Part shown: positions 27,601 to 35,467 of the stretch, one piece after another
Layout of the letters: every line of letters begins with the position of its first letter
Position numbering within the stretch: position 1 is the first letter of the stretch
DNA from: Natrialbaceae archaeon AArc-T1-2
GTDB taxonomy: Archaea; Halobacteriota; Halobacteria; Halobacteriales; Natrialbaceae
Assembly: GCF_030273315.1 (NCBI RefSeq)
Contig: NZ_CP127176.1
Coordinates: forward strand, 1 to 64,000
Direction: 5' to 3'
Length of the DNA stretch: 64,000 bases
Translations under genes and position numbers: made by a program
The notes under the pieces: generated by a model
What the model saw: only the letters and a program-made list of their open reading frames with translations
Told to the model about the DNA's origin: nothing
Databases searched by the model: none

Positions 27601-30038
27601 CAATCGATCTCCGACTCGACGACGATTGGTACCGATGCGAAGGATGTCGCCGGTTCTCGGTCGTGTCACTCAATGATTCGTGTCCCTACGATGGGTGTCG
27701 CGGAACTCTCAGTCCGGTTAGTGACAATGACATCCATCTCCAGGCACGGAAGAACTTCCTTCGGAACCCGCCACGCGAAGTGCTCCATGGCGAACGGGAC
27801 CCGCTCACGCTGCGTTCAGAAGAGCACTCTGCACAACTGAGTGCAAAGGACAACTCCGAGGCATTCGCACGCTCCGAAGAGTATGAACTCCTCTTCCAGG
27901 ACATCCTCGTCGGGGACTCCGAGGCCGATCAGCCGATCGACGTGTTAAGCTGTACGACTACTATGGAAGTCGGGATTGACATCGGGAGCCTCACTGGCGT
28001 GGCCATGCGGACGGTCCCGCCAGGACCAGAGAATTATGAGCAACGTGCTGGTCGGGCAGGACGTCGCGGAGCCGGCCTCTCGACGATCGTCACCTTCGCG
28101 GACAACTCCCCTCACGAGTCACACTACTTCGAGAATCCTGAAGAGATGATCACGAGCGAGGGTAACGCACCGGTCATCTACGCCGGCAACGAAAAGATCG
28201 CCCGACGGCACATCAACGCCTCGCTGCTTGCTCGGTTCTTCGATCCATCGGCCGTCGAGACGGAAGCTGCCGTATTCCGCTCGCTCAAAGGTACAGCCGA
28301 GTTCTTTGAAGGAGAAGGCGACCAAACCCTCGCCGCGTTCGAAGACTGGCTGGACGAAGAGATCTTCGCCGATTCGTCGTCGACGCTCGAGCAATTGGGT
28401 GCCCTCCTTCCGGATGCACTAGGAGGGGGACGTTCATCCGACTGGGAGGTCGCATTAGTCCGCGACGCCGCTACAGAGTTCCTGAGCGAACTTCAGGAGC
28501 TAGAAGCCAAGACAGAATGGGAAGAGCAATCCACGGAGGACGACGATTTACTTTCCGTCCTTCTGGATGCAGCCCTACTTCCGACGTTCTCGTTCCCAAC
28601 TGATGTGGCCGATTTCGTCGTGCGCGAAAATGAGCCCGGGTCGTCACAGCCGAAGAACAAGTACCAGATGTCTCGGGATCTGAAACAGGCACTCTCAACG
28701 TACGTTCCAGGCCGAGAAATCGTCGTTGACAAGAAGACCTACGAGTCCTACGGTGTCTATGTCAAATTCCCAGACAACCCGAAGAACCGAGTATCTGGCG
28801 AAGACTGGGGAGACCTCGATTGGTTGAACTGGTGTGATGTCTGTAAGACGGTCTTTGACGAGCATGATGAGAGTCTCGCAGCCAGGGATATGGAGTGTCC
28901 TGTCTGTGAGGGAGCGACCGTCAGTTCCCTTCAAATGTACACCCCGGAGGCATTTGCACCGAAAGTCGATGAGACAGGTGCAGCTGAGAAAGGATCAGAC
29001 TACAACGAGAACCGAGCCTACGCGACACAGCCGAAATACCCGCTGACGTCGACTTCTCACGAGAGTGAGAACGCTAGCGAGATGGCAGAGGAGAAATCTA
29101 TTGGCCATTCGATAGTGGGGAAGATGAATGACGAACAGCTTCTTGTCGCTAACTTTGGGGCTGATGAGGATGGATTCGAGGTCTGCACCGATTGTGGGGC
29201 CGTTAGCCGCGAAGGCCCGCTCTCGAACCCACACGCCCGTCCATACCCCAAGGATCTCCGATTTGTTGGGGAATATGACTGGGATGACCAGTGTACCGGC
29301 TCAACAGTCACGACGAGTTTCAGCCACCGCTTCCCCAGTGATTTGACCGTCCTCCAAATCCCGTTAGGTGATGAGATGGAGTTCGTTCCATCCGAAGCAT
29401 GGTTCGAGACACCAGGGCAGTCGTTAGCTGAAGCATTAGTCATGGGTGCATCTCGTGCGCTGGGTATCGAAGATGACGAACTCGAAGGTGGGTTCCGTAC
29501 TCGTTCGGCAGAGCACGCCGACATCGACGCACGGGGCGTTATCGAGGTCTTCCTCTTCGACACAACCGCCGGCGGTGCTGGCTTCTCATCGCGTGTCTGG
29601 GAGGAATTCGACGCCGTGTGTGCGGAAGCCCGTTCAATCCTCGAGAGCTGCTCATGCGATACGGCGTGTCACAACTGCCTGCGCCGGTATCAGAACCGTC
29701 ATCTCCACGACTCGTTGAATCGCCACGAAGGCCTGGCCTTGCTCGATTACGCACAGGCGGGAACGCCGCCAACGCTTCGTCCTGAAAAGACACAGAGCCT
29801 GATAAAGCAACTCGAACGTGCCTTGGAGTTGAAGGAAGAAGACGTTGCACTCAGGGCGATTAACGACCATAAATGGGAGATCAAGATTGACGGGACGACG
29901 ATGACATTTGGTATTCGTTCTAGTCTGCGGCGTTCACGTGCCCCGACGTCGGCGACGTACGACGAGGACTACTCAGACTACGAGTTGTCCCAACGGTTGC
30001 CAGAGGTGGCTCACTCGATCGTCGACCAACTCCAATAG
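24615..30038 (+). CDS. DEAD/DEAH-box helicase with DUF1998 domain (DruE/DISARM-like), 1807 aa
   Basis: Superfamily 2 helicase. Walker A STGTGSGKTEIF is at about residues 109-120, DEAH (VLDEAHLYRGAQ) near 322, and motif III TSATMG near 360. The C-terminal helicase motifs are VLCFSDGRQKAARL near 732, TTTMEVGIDIG and the QRAGRAGRRG box near 1110-1140. A zinc-binding insert (CVNPEC ... CESCG ... CGAAY) lies near 528-575, and CPAC near 680. The C-terminal DUF1998 region holds FLFDTTAGGAGFS and a four-Cys cluster CSCDTACHNC near 1640-1685. Length and plan match DruE of Druantia and related DUF1998 helicases of defence systems. It lies 5 bp before a RecB-like nuclease. All helicase motifs are intact. 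The predicted role is an ATP-driven DNA translocase acting on invading DNA. Confidence 0.92.
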   Translation: MKSIKEVSEELENDLQQYIESRYHLHHPRLLKERRALMDEGETATEPWVEATPTYVSGEPLRELGLPSEVVDLLKDLESDDLNIFDPPYKHQADALQSFFNEEDDLIVSTGTGSGKTEIFLYSILGQLAQEAARGETADQRGIRTLVLYPMNALVADQLSRMRLLFGDKDGADTLEDYMGRRVQFGMYTSRTPYHGEYDKSKNDNLVKPVINRYLKLEEEQPDLYEQLKEKGRIPAKDLEGFRNKNKKKETHFRTQPGDTELFTRQEMHTRDGSNPHGGTPDLLITNYSMLEYMLLRPIEQPLFEDTREWLAEDEENELNIVLDEAHLYRGAQGAEVALLLSRLLQKLGISRERVRFILTSATMGENVEEAAPDFAAQLTTGDPDDFSVITGEQVEYEGGEPSEKRMAQLLERIGYQLDDPSKIRNVASERGWDPLESDDVESIRSYLADQLVDDPLFRLAHEHLREEPLRLSALAEELFEDIDQDLAREATGNLLYLCTEARQGEDQALLPTRLHMFLKGLPAQYACVNPECSGRRVTEGENLLGRIYSNPHTTCESCGSRVFELISHRTCGAAYLRAYRRSDDDRGPTFLWSDPESSEDLDELHLLVEEPRDDPNPDHEHGRSLAETTTSRNLSIASGHLVDDRHVDDEGATTHIEVQVPTKEPPNEDGAWSWTQCPACGIKERRRPNGDTKVEDLVTKGEEPFAHSVRSMFGIQPTDPLKEEFPNEGRKVLCFSDGRQKAARLARDLQSNVESDSFREVLTDIFGSADGEITMDRLFAEFAVYCAKNNIVFFDDSDQYTNQSGVVYKGSRSHFEDIRGNLSDIVDEYYLESIDDIPEVPAARNALSERPRQYEELLLRSLGDEQYSITGALVGYIAPSEEVFEKIDEAVPEIETDQLKSILIEALRHACEERAFDSNIEARRRSNSYPYQNWIDPDDTGLPHSEIIPEYVVESLDDEVPEEAWYSLRRALMTTEPVLFGASHGNYFVNPKATTIDLRLDDDWYRCEGCRRFSVVSLNDSCPYDGCRGTLSPVSDNDIHLQARKNFLRNPPREVLHGERDPLTLRSEEHSAQLSAKDNSEAFARSEEYELLFQDILVGDSEADQPIDVLSCTTTMEVGIDIGSLTGVAMRTVPPGPENYEQRAGRAGRRGAGLSTIVTFADNSPHESHYFENPEEMITSEGNAPVIYAGNEKIARRHINASLLARFFDPSAVETEAAVFRSLKGTAEFFEGEGDQTLAAFEDWLDEEIFADSSSTLEQLGALLPDALGGGRSSDWEVALVRDAATEFLSELQELEAKTEWEEQSTEDDDLLSVLLDAALLPTFSFPTDVADFVVRENEPGSSQPKNKYQMSRDLKQALSTYVPGREIVVDKKTYESYGVYVKFPDNPKNRVSGEDWGDLDWLNWCDVCKTVFDEHDESLAARDMECPVCEGATVSSLQMYTPEAFAPKVDETGAAEKGSDYNENRAYATQPKYPLTSTSHESENASEMAEEKSIGHSIVGKMNDEQLLVANFGADEDGFEVCTDCGAVSREGPLSNPHARPYPKDLRFVGEYDWDDQCTGSTVTTSFSHRFPSDLTVLQIPLGDEMEFVPSEAWFETPGQSLAEALVMGASRALGIEDDELEGGFRTRSAEHADIDARGVIEVFLFDTTAGGAGFSSRVWEEFDAVCAEARSILESCSCDTACHNCLRRYQNRHLHDSLNRHEGLALLDYAQAGTPPTLRPEKTQSLIKQLERALELKEEDVALRAINDHKWEIKIDGTTMTFGIRSSLRRSRAPTSATYDEDYSDYELSQRLPEVAHSIVDQLQ

Positions 30039-30042
30039 CCGC

Positions 30043-30906
30043 ATGGATGGGTCAGAACAGTTTGCGCACGTAAACTGGTCGGCGTCGGCAGCACAGCTGT
30101 TCGAAGAGTGCCCCCGGCGGTTCTTTTATCGATACCAACATACCGAGTCTACCGAGGACTATAGTGAGGATACACCGTCGCCAGGGGCCTATCTGGGAAC
30201 TGTCGTACACGAATCTCTCGCGGGGCAGGTTGCACGATGGGCTCGGGGTGAGAACATCCATCTCCAGACTGCAACCGATTATGCGAAAGACGAACTTGAG
30301 AGATATGTCGAAGCGAATACTGAGACGATTGCAGATCGGATTGACGATACGGATGGGAAAGCCTTCGATAGCGATTCCTTCACGCGGTCATTAGTTCGTA
30401 CAGCCCGAAATCACATCAGGCAGTTCTTCCGGGTGATTTGGCCCCATCTTGAGGACCACCGCTATATCGCCCACGAAACGCGCCAAACGTTCGAAGTTTC
30501 CGAAGAACCCGTCACCGTCCAACCAGATCTCTGTACTCGAAACCCAGAGGGAGACTTTGTCGTTACTGACTGGAAGACAGGTTCGTATGACCGGTTCAGT
30601 AACCCGACAATACAGATGCAAGCATATGCGCTCTATGCTCACGAAGCGTATGAACCCGAACTCAGTCGGATTCGGATCCAATTAGCCCATACTGGAAGTG
30701 GGGAGTTCGACCGAATGGTGCCGACCACGGAAGACATGAGACAGATCCGAGACCGGATTACGAATGATAGGGCCTTCTGGACAAGTAAGGGAGACATCGA
30801 ATCCTACAAGACAAATCCAGCGGTCCAGAAGTGTAGCCAATGTTCGTACCTTCACCGGTGTACAGATGGACAAAACGTCACGGGTGAAGAGCCAGAACCA
30901 AACTAA
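30043..30906 (+). CDS. RecB/Cas4-like PD-(D/E)XK nuclease with Cys cluster, 287 aa
   Basis: Exonuclease-type protein of the RecB/AddB/Cas4 superfamily. SASAAQLFEECPRRFFYRY is the N-terminal helix with the first Cys, LGTVVHESL supplies the His, QPDLCTRNPEGDF gives an Asp near 159, VVTDWKTG gives Asp176 and Lys178, and QMQAYALYA is the Q-x-x-x-Y motif. The C-terminal CSQCSYLHRC provides three Cys that, with the N-terminal one, could hold a 4Fe-4S cluster. The start is the ATG at 30043, 4 bases after the helicase stop; a longer frame upstream overlaps the helicase end and lacks similarity. It is the last gene of the plus arm. It probably degrades DNA unwound by the neighbouring helicase. Confidence 0.88.
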   Translation: MDGSEQFAHVNWSASAAQLFEECPRRFFYRYQHTESTEDYSEDTPSPGAYLGTVVHESLAGQVARWARGENIHLQTATDYAKDELERYVEANTETIADRIDDTDGKAFDSDSFTRSLVRTARNHIRQFFRVIWPHLEDHRYIAHETRQTFEVSEEPVTVQPDLCTRNPEGDFVVTDWKTGSYDRFSNPTIQMQAYALYAHEAYEPELSRIRIQLAHTGSGEFDRMVPTTEDMRQIRDRITNDRAFWTSKGDIESYKTNPAVQKCSQCSYLHRCTDGQNVTGEEPEPN

Positions 30907-30978
30907 GTAGTAAAGTGCGAATTAGGTCGTCTTATACATCATCTACTGCATACAAAGCAAATCGGATTATGGCACAGT

Positions 30979-31479
30979 TCAATCACGCAATTGATAAATC
31001 CACTTGCGACGAACAAAATCGTCAACTGAGGACCGGCCTTCGCGCGACTGCCAACTATCACCTTGGGCGTTCTCTTCCCGAGCTAGCTTGAAACCCGCCG
31101 CGGAATAAATCGTCCCCTTGTTACCTGCTACTCCAGCGTGAGCAGAGATCCGTTGATACCCCTCTAAGAACGCCCACTTTCGGGCGCAAGCGATAAGCCA
31201 CGAACCCGTGTTTGATGGTCTTTCAGGTCGCGATCCGAACCGCGTAATTGAGATTTCTTTATTTTCATCGACCATTCGAGCCACAGGTCGGCCGAGAACA
31301 CAGACTGCAATTAGATTAGACTCATAACGAGCTCCGAAAGCAGCTTTCCATCCAGGGATACCTCCCAATTTGTGGTCTACCATATCCGACTCGAGGAAAT
31401 CGTTGATCTCATTTCGGCTTCGCTCTCGGGTTAGTTTGAGATTCGATACAGAGTCAGGTACTGATATTGGATCTTTCAT
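30979..31479 (-). CDS. GNAT-like (XF1762/Mom-type) protein, 166 aa
   Basis: Small GNAT-superfamily-like protein. The pattern GWKAAFGARYESNLIAVCVL / GRPVARMVDENKEISITRFG / GSWLIACARKWAFLEGYQRI / GVAGNKGTIYSAAGFKL follows phage and plasmid XF1762-like acetyltransferases, to which the Mom DNA-modification proteins are related. It is convergent with the plus arm of the defence island (72-bp gap) and transcribed toward it. If Mom-like, it could modify DNA bases; if an ordinary GNAT, it could acetylate a protein or metabolite. I cannot tell these apart by eye. No partner (such as Com) is visible. Confidence 0.65.
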   Translation of the reverse strand: MKDPISVPDSVSNLKLTRERSRNEINDFLESDMVDHKLGGIPGWKAAFGARYESNLIAVCVLGRPVARMVDENKEISITRFGSRPERPSNTGSWLIACARKWAFLEGYQRISAHAGVAGNKGTIYSAAGFKLAREENAQGDSWQSREGRSSVDDFVRRKWIYQLRD

Positions 31480-31803
31480 CGTTTACCTGAGGCAACTTGC
31501 GCCTCACCCAATCAGGCGCATAAAAAACAGAACGATACCACCAGAATGGACCCATATTCCTGCGTTAGTACGTCCGAATCAAAGATTATCGAGAGACCTC
31601 ACAACTCGTAGAGTAGACGAGTCGTGAATGCTGATCATCTAGAAATATCTCTTTCCGAGAACATCCCTATTGAGAGAGATATTAGTGAAACTCAGGTGCT
31701 CTTAGAAGCTATCAAAAAAGCGATCAAGCAGAAGTAATGTAGACCTTTCCGGAAACAACCCAATCAGGCTTTTATGACCTGACCGAACATCTGTCAGAAT
31801 CAA
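31480..31803. other. Intergenic, one marginal small frame
   Basis: About 320 bp between the GNAT-like gene and the orc1/cdc6 relic. It contains only a 37-codon GTG frame (31624-31737), described separately. The left part is upstream of the minus-strand GNAT gene and must carry its promoter; no clear TATA box was picked out. Confidence 0.4.
31624..31737 (+). CDS. Possible 37-aa small protein or gene remnant
   Basis: A GTG frame of 37 codons ending VLLEAIKKAIKQK, with acidic, helical, gene-like codon use. No homologous family is recognised and there is no clear promoter. It may be a small peptide gene or the end of a decayed gene, in keeping with the pseudogenes that follow. Confidence 0.25.
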   Translation: MNADHLEISLSENIPIERDISETQVLLEAIKKAIKQK

Positions 31804-32587
31804 ATGATCCGCGATGCTCGCGTACTCCGGGTCGGGTTCGTCCCTCGGGAAGTTGAGCATCGCGACGCCGAAGTCAACCACCTCTCCAGCGTCCTCGGAC
31901 CTATTACGAACGGTGAACCCGCCGACATGGCCATTGTCACCGGGCCTAGCGGCGCCGGCAAGACCTGTATCTCGAAGTTCGTCACCGAACGGCTCCGGGA
32001 AGAGGTCCTCAACGTCGAGACGACCTACGTCAACTGCTGGCGCAACTACACCCAATTCCGGACGCTCTACCAGATCCTCGACGACCTCGGCGCCACCATC
32101 GACATCCACCGGCAATCGACGCCTCACGACGAACTCATCGACCGCCTCCAACAGCACGACGGCCCTCGAACCGTGGTCATTCTGGGCGAGGTCGACCAGC
32201 TAGAGGACCCGAGTGTCATCTACGATCTCCATAGCCTGCCACAGTTCGCGGTCATATGCATCGCGAACGAATCACCGACGACATCCTCCTGGACGCCGCC
32301 GAGGATGCCCGGTCCCAAATCAAGCAGAAGAGCCTCGATTCACTCACCCCGCACCAGCGGGTCGTCTACAACATCGTTCATGACTACGGCCCGGTCGGGC
32401 CTAGCGAGATACACGAGCGCTATACCAAGGACGTTGACGACCCGAGGTTGACGATCCACGGACGAAACGGACGGTCCGAACCTACCTCTCCAAGATGACC
32501 CAGTATAACCTCCTCGAGGTGGAGGGAACGAGTCAAGATCGAGAATACTCGCTCGTCGATTCGGCGGCCGCATCGCCGATGCAGTGA
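31804..32587 (+). pseudogene. Orc1/Cdc6 relic with internal deletion and frameshifts
   Basis: Degraded origin-recognition gene. The first frame (to about 32270) starts MIRDARVLRVGFVPREVEHR and has the P-loop GPSGAGKT, but the Walker B strand reads VVILGEVDQL, with Gly where Asp is expected. After QFAVICIAN the sequence jumps to RITDDILLDAAEDARSQIKQ in another frame, so the sensor 2 and lid part (roughly 100 residues by family comparison) is deleted. A winged-helix portion (LTPHQRVVYNIVHDYGPVGP) follows. A second frameshift near 32450 moves the end (VRTYLSKMTQYNLLEVEG) into a third frame. It cannot make a working initiator. The intact paralogue is at 36813. Confidence 0.88.
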
Positions 32588-32660
32588 CGAGGGACTCCGT
32601 CACCTATCCGGAGGTGAACTCACCGAGCCCCGATTGCTCGTGGTCCAGCGGCTCGATGAC

Positions 32661-33293
32661 CTAGGGATCGTCGTTTCCGGGGTTGTTAACCCGCGTCGAG
32701 ATCTCGTCGGCGTCCAAATTATCCTTCGGATACGGCTGGCACAGGTCCTTGCGGGTATCCGGGCCTGCGGAGAGCCATTCGGTCTCAGCGTTCTGCGGGA
32801 GGACGACCGGCATCCGGTCGTGGATAGGGTTCATCAGGTCGTTCGAGTCCGTCGTGAGGATCATCACGCACGATATCGTCTCGTCGTCGCCCTACCAGAC
32901 GTCTCAGAGCCCCGCCATCGCGAACGCAGGGTCGTCCTCGCGGTAAATCCGGTAGAGCTGTTTTGTCCCGGCGTTCGGTGCCTTCCACTCGTAGAAGCCT
33001 GACGAGGGGACCAGACAGGGGCGGGATTCCCACGCCCGCTCGAAGACGCGTTTCTCGTCGGCAGTCTCGGAGCGAGCGTTGATGATGCCCTCCTCGGGCT
33101 GGTCCGCCCAAAACGGAATCAGTCCCCAGTGGTAGGCACCGATCTCGTCTGGAGCCTCGTTCGTGATGATGTGGATCTCGTCGCCAGGCGCAATGTTGTA
33201 CCGGGGTGTGTACCCGCCGTCCGTGACGACTTCGGCGTCGAAGCGAGCCTCGAGGTCGGCCTGATCGATGAAGAGGGAGTTTCGGCCACACAT
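32661..33293 (-). pseudogene. SRAP (YedK/HMCES-like) gene with two in-frame stops
   Basis: SOS-response-associated peptidase family, which crosslinks to abasic sites in single-stranded DNA through its Cys2. The frame opens MCGRNSLFI at 33293 with the catalytic Cys2 in place, and has YNIAPGDE, HWGLIPFW, NARSET and SSGFYEWK. After FAMAGL the codon expected for Trp reads TGA, and four codons later TAG occurs. Beyond them the same frame continues with ILTTDSNDLMNPIHDRMPVV, the conserved C-terminal part with the active-site His. So the gene is broken by two nonsense codons (near 32904 and 32892) with no frameshift. The truncated product would lack the catalytic His. Confidence 0.9.
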
Positions 33294-33358
33294 ACCGAGG
33301 AGTTCGGAGGCAAGCATCTTCAACGTGGTCGCACAGGAACCCCATCACGTCGACGTTC

Positions 33359-33400
33359 TTAACCAACATATTGTCCCAGCGAGCCAGGGTTGTTGGTTAA
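33359..33400. repeat. Dispersed palindrome, copy 1
   Basis: TTAACCAACA at 33359-33368 and its exact reverse complement TGTTGGTTAA at 33391-33400, with a 22-bp spacer. It lies in the divergent gap between the SRAP relic and the phosphoesterase/exonuclease gene. Confidence 0.85.
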
Positions 33401-33571
33401 CTACGGCAGCGATCTTCGAGCCAGATCCTGGAAAACAGCCAGACATCGACGTCGCTGCTAGTGCGTGCCCGACAGGTGAATAGTGGCCAACGGGGGCGGA
33501 GAACCTCCTAATGACAGACGGCACACCTAAACAAACGATAGAAGAGGCTACACTAACTACGCTCATACAAA

Positions 33572-35017
33572 ATGACCCACATACTTGCCGTATCTGACTG
33601 GCGCTCTCAACCGATTGACGATCTCTACACCATTCTCGAAACTGTAGAACCAACTCCAGATCTACTACTGTATGCCGGCGACGACCTCTCACGTTTCAAA
33701 AACGCCGATACTGACACAGATCATCTTGCAGAACTTGCTCGCCTCACGAAGCACCAACAATCACTCTATGTCCGAGGAAACGACGACTTCCCCCCGTCAA
33801 CCGGTCCGCAATTCGATACGGAATTTACCACCGACCTCCACAGGACACCATACACCTACGAGGACCTCGTGTTCATCGGTCAGGAAGGATCAACCCAAGG
33901 TCCTGGTCTCATCACCTATTCCGAGGACGACGTCCAACAGCACCTTTCCGAACAACGCACCGCTTGTGAAGACAGAACCCCGATTCTTGTCACTCACACC
34001 CCTCCTTTCGGCATTCTCGATATCGGTAAGCGATTCGGTCAACAACATATCGGGTCGAAGGCCGTCAGGAGCTTCATAGACGACATCCAGCCCCCAGCCA
34101 CCGTCTGCGGTCATTGCCATCAATTCGGAGGCAGAGTTGAAACCCTCGATTACGGCACGGTGATCAACATTGCATCCCACGACGGATTAGACGACCCAGG
34201 AAGATACGCACTCATCACTATCGACGCCTCGAACGAGTCTATCGAATACGAGTTCTACGACACTCGCCATCTGCTAGGAAGCCGCCTGACTGATCTCGTC
34301 CAGATCGGGAGAAACCGAGTGGAACAGTTCAGTGAGTTAGGAATCACTAGCCCAGATGAGATTACCGAAGAACGGCGTGCCGAACTCGAAGCCCTCCCTG
34401 GAGCCTCGTCATGGCACGTGGACCGGTGGATTGCTCATCGAGAGGCTTTCGAAAACGATGAGGTCGTGATTCTAAACAAGTCCGCCTTCGACGACCTTCA
34501 CGATACGGAGCCTCTCCTCTTGGACATAGAAACGGACCTTCAGCAGGATCGGATCTGGCTGGTCGGCACCTACAGCTACCAAAACGATGCGTACCGACAA
34601 TTCTTCGATCCGGACGAGGAGTCAGGACTCCTTCAGGAGCTGTCTGAGTACCTTGATGATCATGGCTCCGAGCCAATCATCTATTACGGAGGGAACTACT
34701 TCGATGAACAGTGTCTAAGTCGAAGGTTCGACGAACACGGCATTACTGAGGGGATCAACCATCTGGAGCGAGCACACGACCTCGGGATAACTGCCCAACA
34801 GGAACTCTTCGGGCCCTTCAATCGGTATAAATTGGACGTCGTATCGAATGCACTGGGGTTTGAATATCAAGACCCGACCGTCGATGGATTTGTGGTCGGG
34901 AGCAAGTACACGCGATATCTCCTTGACGGCGAAGAACCAGACTGGGATCGACTCAAACAGTACAATATCGACGATGTAACGGCGCTGAGAACAATCGTCG
35001 GTCACATCAGATCGTAG
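33572..35017 (+). CDS. Metallophosphoesterase - HhH - RNase H-fold exonuclease fusion, 481 aa
   Basis: Fusion of two nuclease-type domains. Residues 1-230 are a calcineurin-like phosphoesterase: SDWR (first motif, with Arg where His is usual), LLYAGDDL, VRGNDDF, LVTHTPPFG and CGHCHQFGG. Residues about 245-300 form helix-hairpin-helix DNA-binding segments (FSELGITSPDEI, LEALPGASSW). Residues 310-481 are a DEDD/RNase H-like 3'-5' exonuclease: LLLDIETD, IIYYGGNYFDEQCL, KLDVVSNALGF and YNIDDVTALR give the Asp, Glu, Asp, Asp set. The gene sits alone between two copies of the dispersed palindrome, amid pseudogenes. A DNA end-processing or repair role is likely; phage defence is possible. Confidence 0.87.
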   Translation: MTHILAVSDWRSQPIDDLYTILETVEPTPDLLLYAGDDLSRFKNADTDTDHLAELARLTKHQQSLYVRGNDDFPPSTGPQFDTEFTTDLHRTPYTYEDLVFIGQEGSTQGPGLITYSEDDVQQHLSEQRTACEDRTPILVTHTPPFGILDIGKRFGQQHIGSKAVRSFIDDIQPPATVCGHCHQFGGRVETLDYGTVINIASHDGLDDPGRYALITIDASNESIEYEFYDTRHLLGSRLTDLVQIGRNRVEQFSELGITSPDEITEERRAELEALPGASSWHVDRWIAHREAFENDEVVILNKSAFDDLHDTEPLLLDIETDLQQDRIWLVGTYSYQNDAYRQFFDPDEESGLLQELSEYLDDHGSEPIIYYGGNYFDEQCLSRRFDEHGITEGINHLERAHDLGITAQQELFGPFNRYKLDVVSNALGFEYQDPTVDGFVVGSKYTRYLLDGEEPDWDRLKQYNIDDVTALRTIVGHIRS

Positions 35018-35091
35018 GCTCGGAGGGTGTGCGGGGCCGTCAGCAGAAATGTCATTTCGAGAGTTCGATGTCACCAAGGGTTCAAGCAGTC

Positions 35092-35132
35092 TTAACCAAT
35101 AATTGAGCTTGATTCCCCGAACTGTTGGTTAA
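35092..35132. repeat. Dispersed palindrome, copy 2
   Basis: TTAACCAATA at 35092-35101 (one mismatch from the consensus) and TGTTGGTTAA at 35123-35132, with a 21-bp spacer. It follows the end of the phosphoesterase/exonuclease gene, so copies 1 and 2 bracket that gene. Confidence 0.8.
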
Positions 35133-35260
35133 TCTGACGATGCTATCCGCCTTCCACTCTGGAAACGTTCTCGGAAACGGTCGAACGATGGCAGAAATCC
35201 GTTGCCTGAGTCCGGTTCTACATACCTTCCAGCCCTTCCCTAAAACATGGAAGGGCCACG

Positions 35261-35467
35261 GTGCGGCTTATCGGGAACGTAGAGCCGACACGGGGGGCTG
35301 ACCGCAATCGGTCCCTCAATGATCAGGCCGATCCGGCTACGGATGAGATGCTGCTGCCGCAGCTCGACGACGGCATCACGCTGCTCGACGTCGAGGGAGG
35401 CCGGGGCGTTCCGATCCTGCAGTCGCTCGTGCTCGACCACCTCCTCCTACACGATGGCCCCGCCTTC
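35261..35467 (+). pseudogene. N-terminal fragment of a haloarchaeal gene (possibly RecA-superfamily-like)
   Basis: A GTG-started run of 69 codons (MRLIGNVEPTRGADRNRS ... LLLHDGPAF) that looks like the start of a longer haloarchaeal plasmid gene; the GGRGVPILQSLVLDHLLL segment suggests a P-loop-type or RadA-like protein, but this is from memory and weak. Its frame runs without interruption into a fragment of a different gene (polB) at 35468, so a deletion has joined the two. Only the beginning survives, and no complete catalytic motif is present. Confidence 0.6.

Noticed and set aside
24615-30038. DISARM (DrmA/DrmB) rather than DruE
   Set aside because: In DISARM the helicase and DUF1998 parts are separate genes and a PLD protein and methyltransferase accompany them; here both parts are in one 1807-aa chain without those partners. 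A distant relation remains possible.
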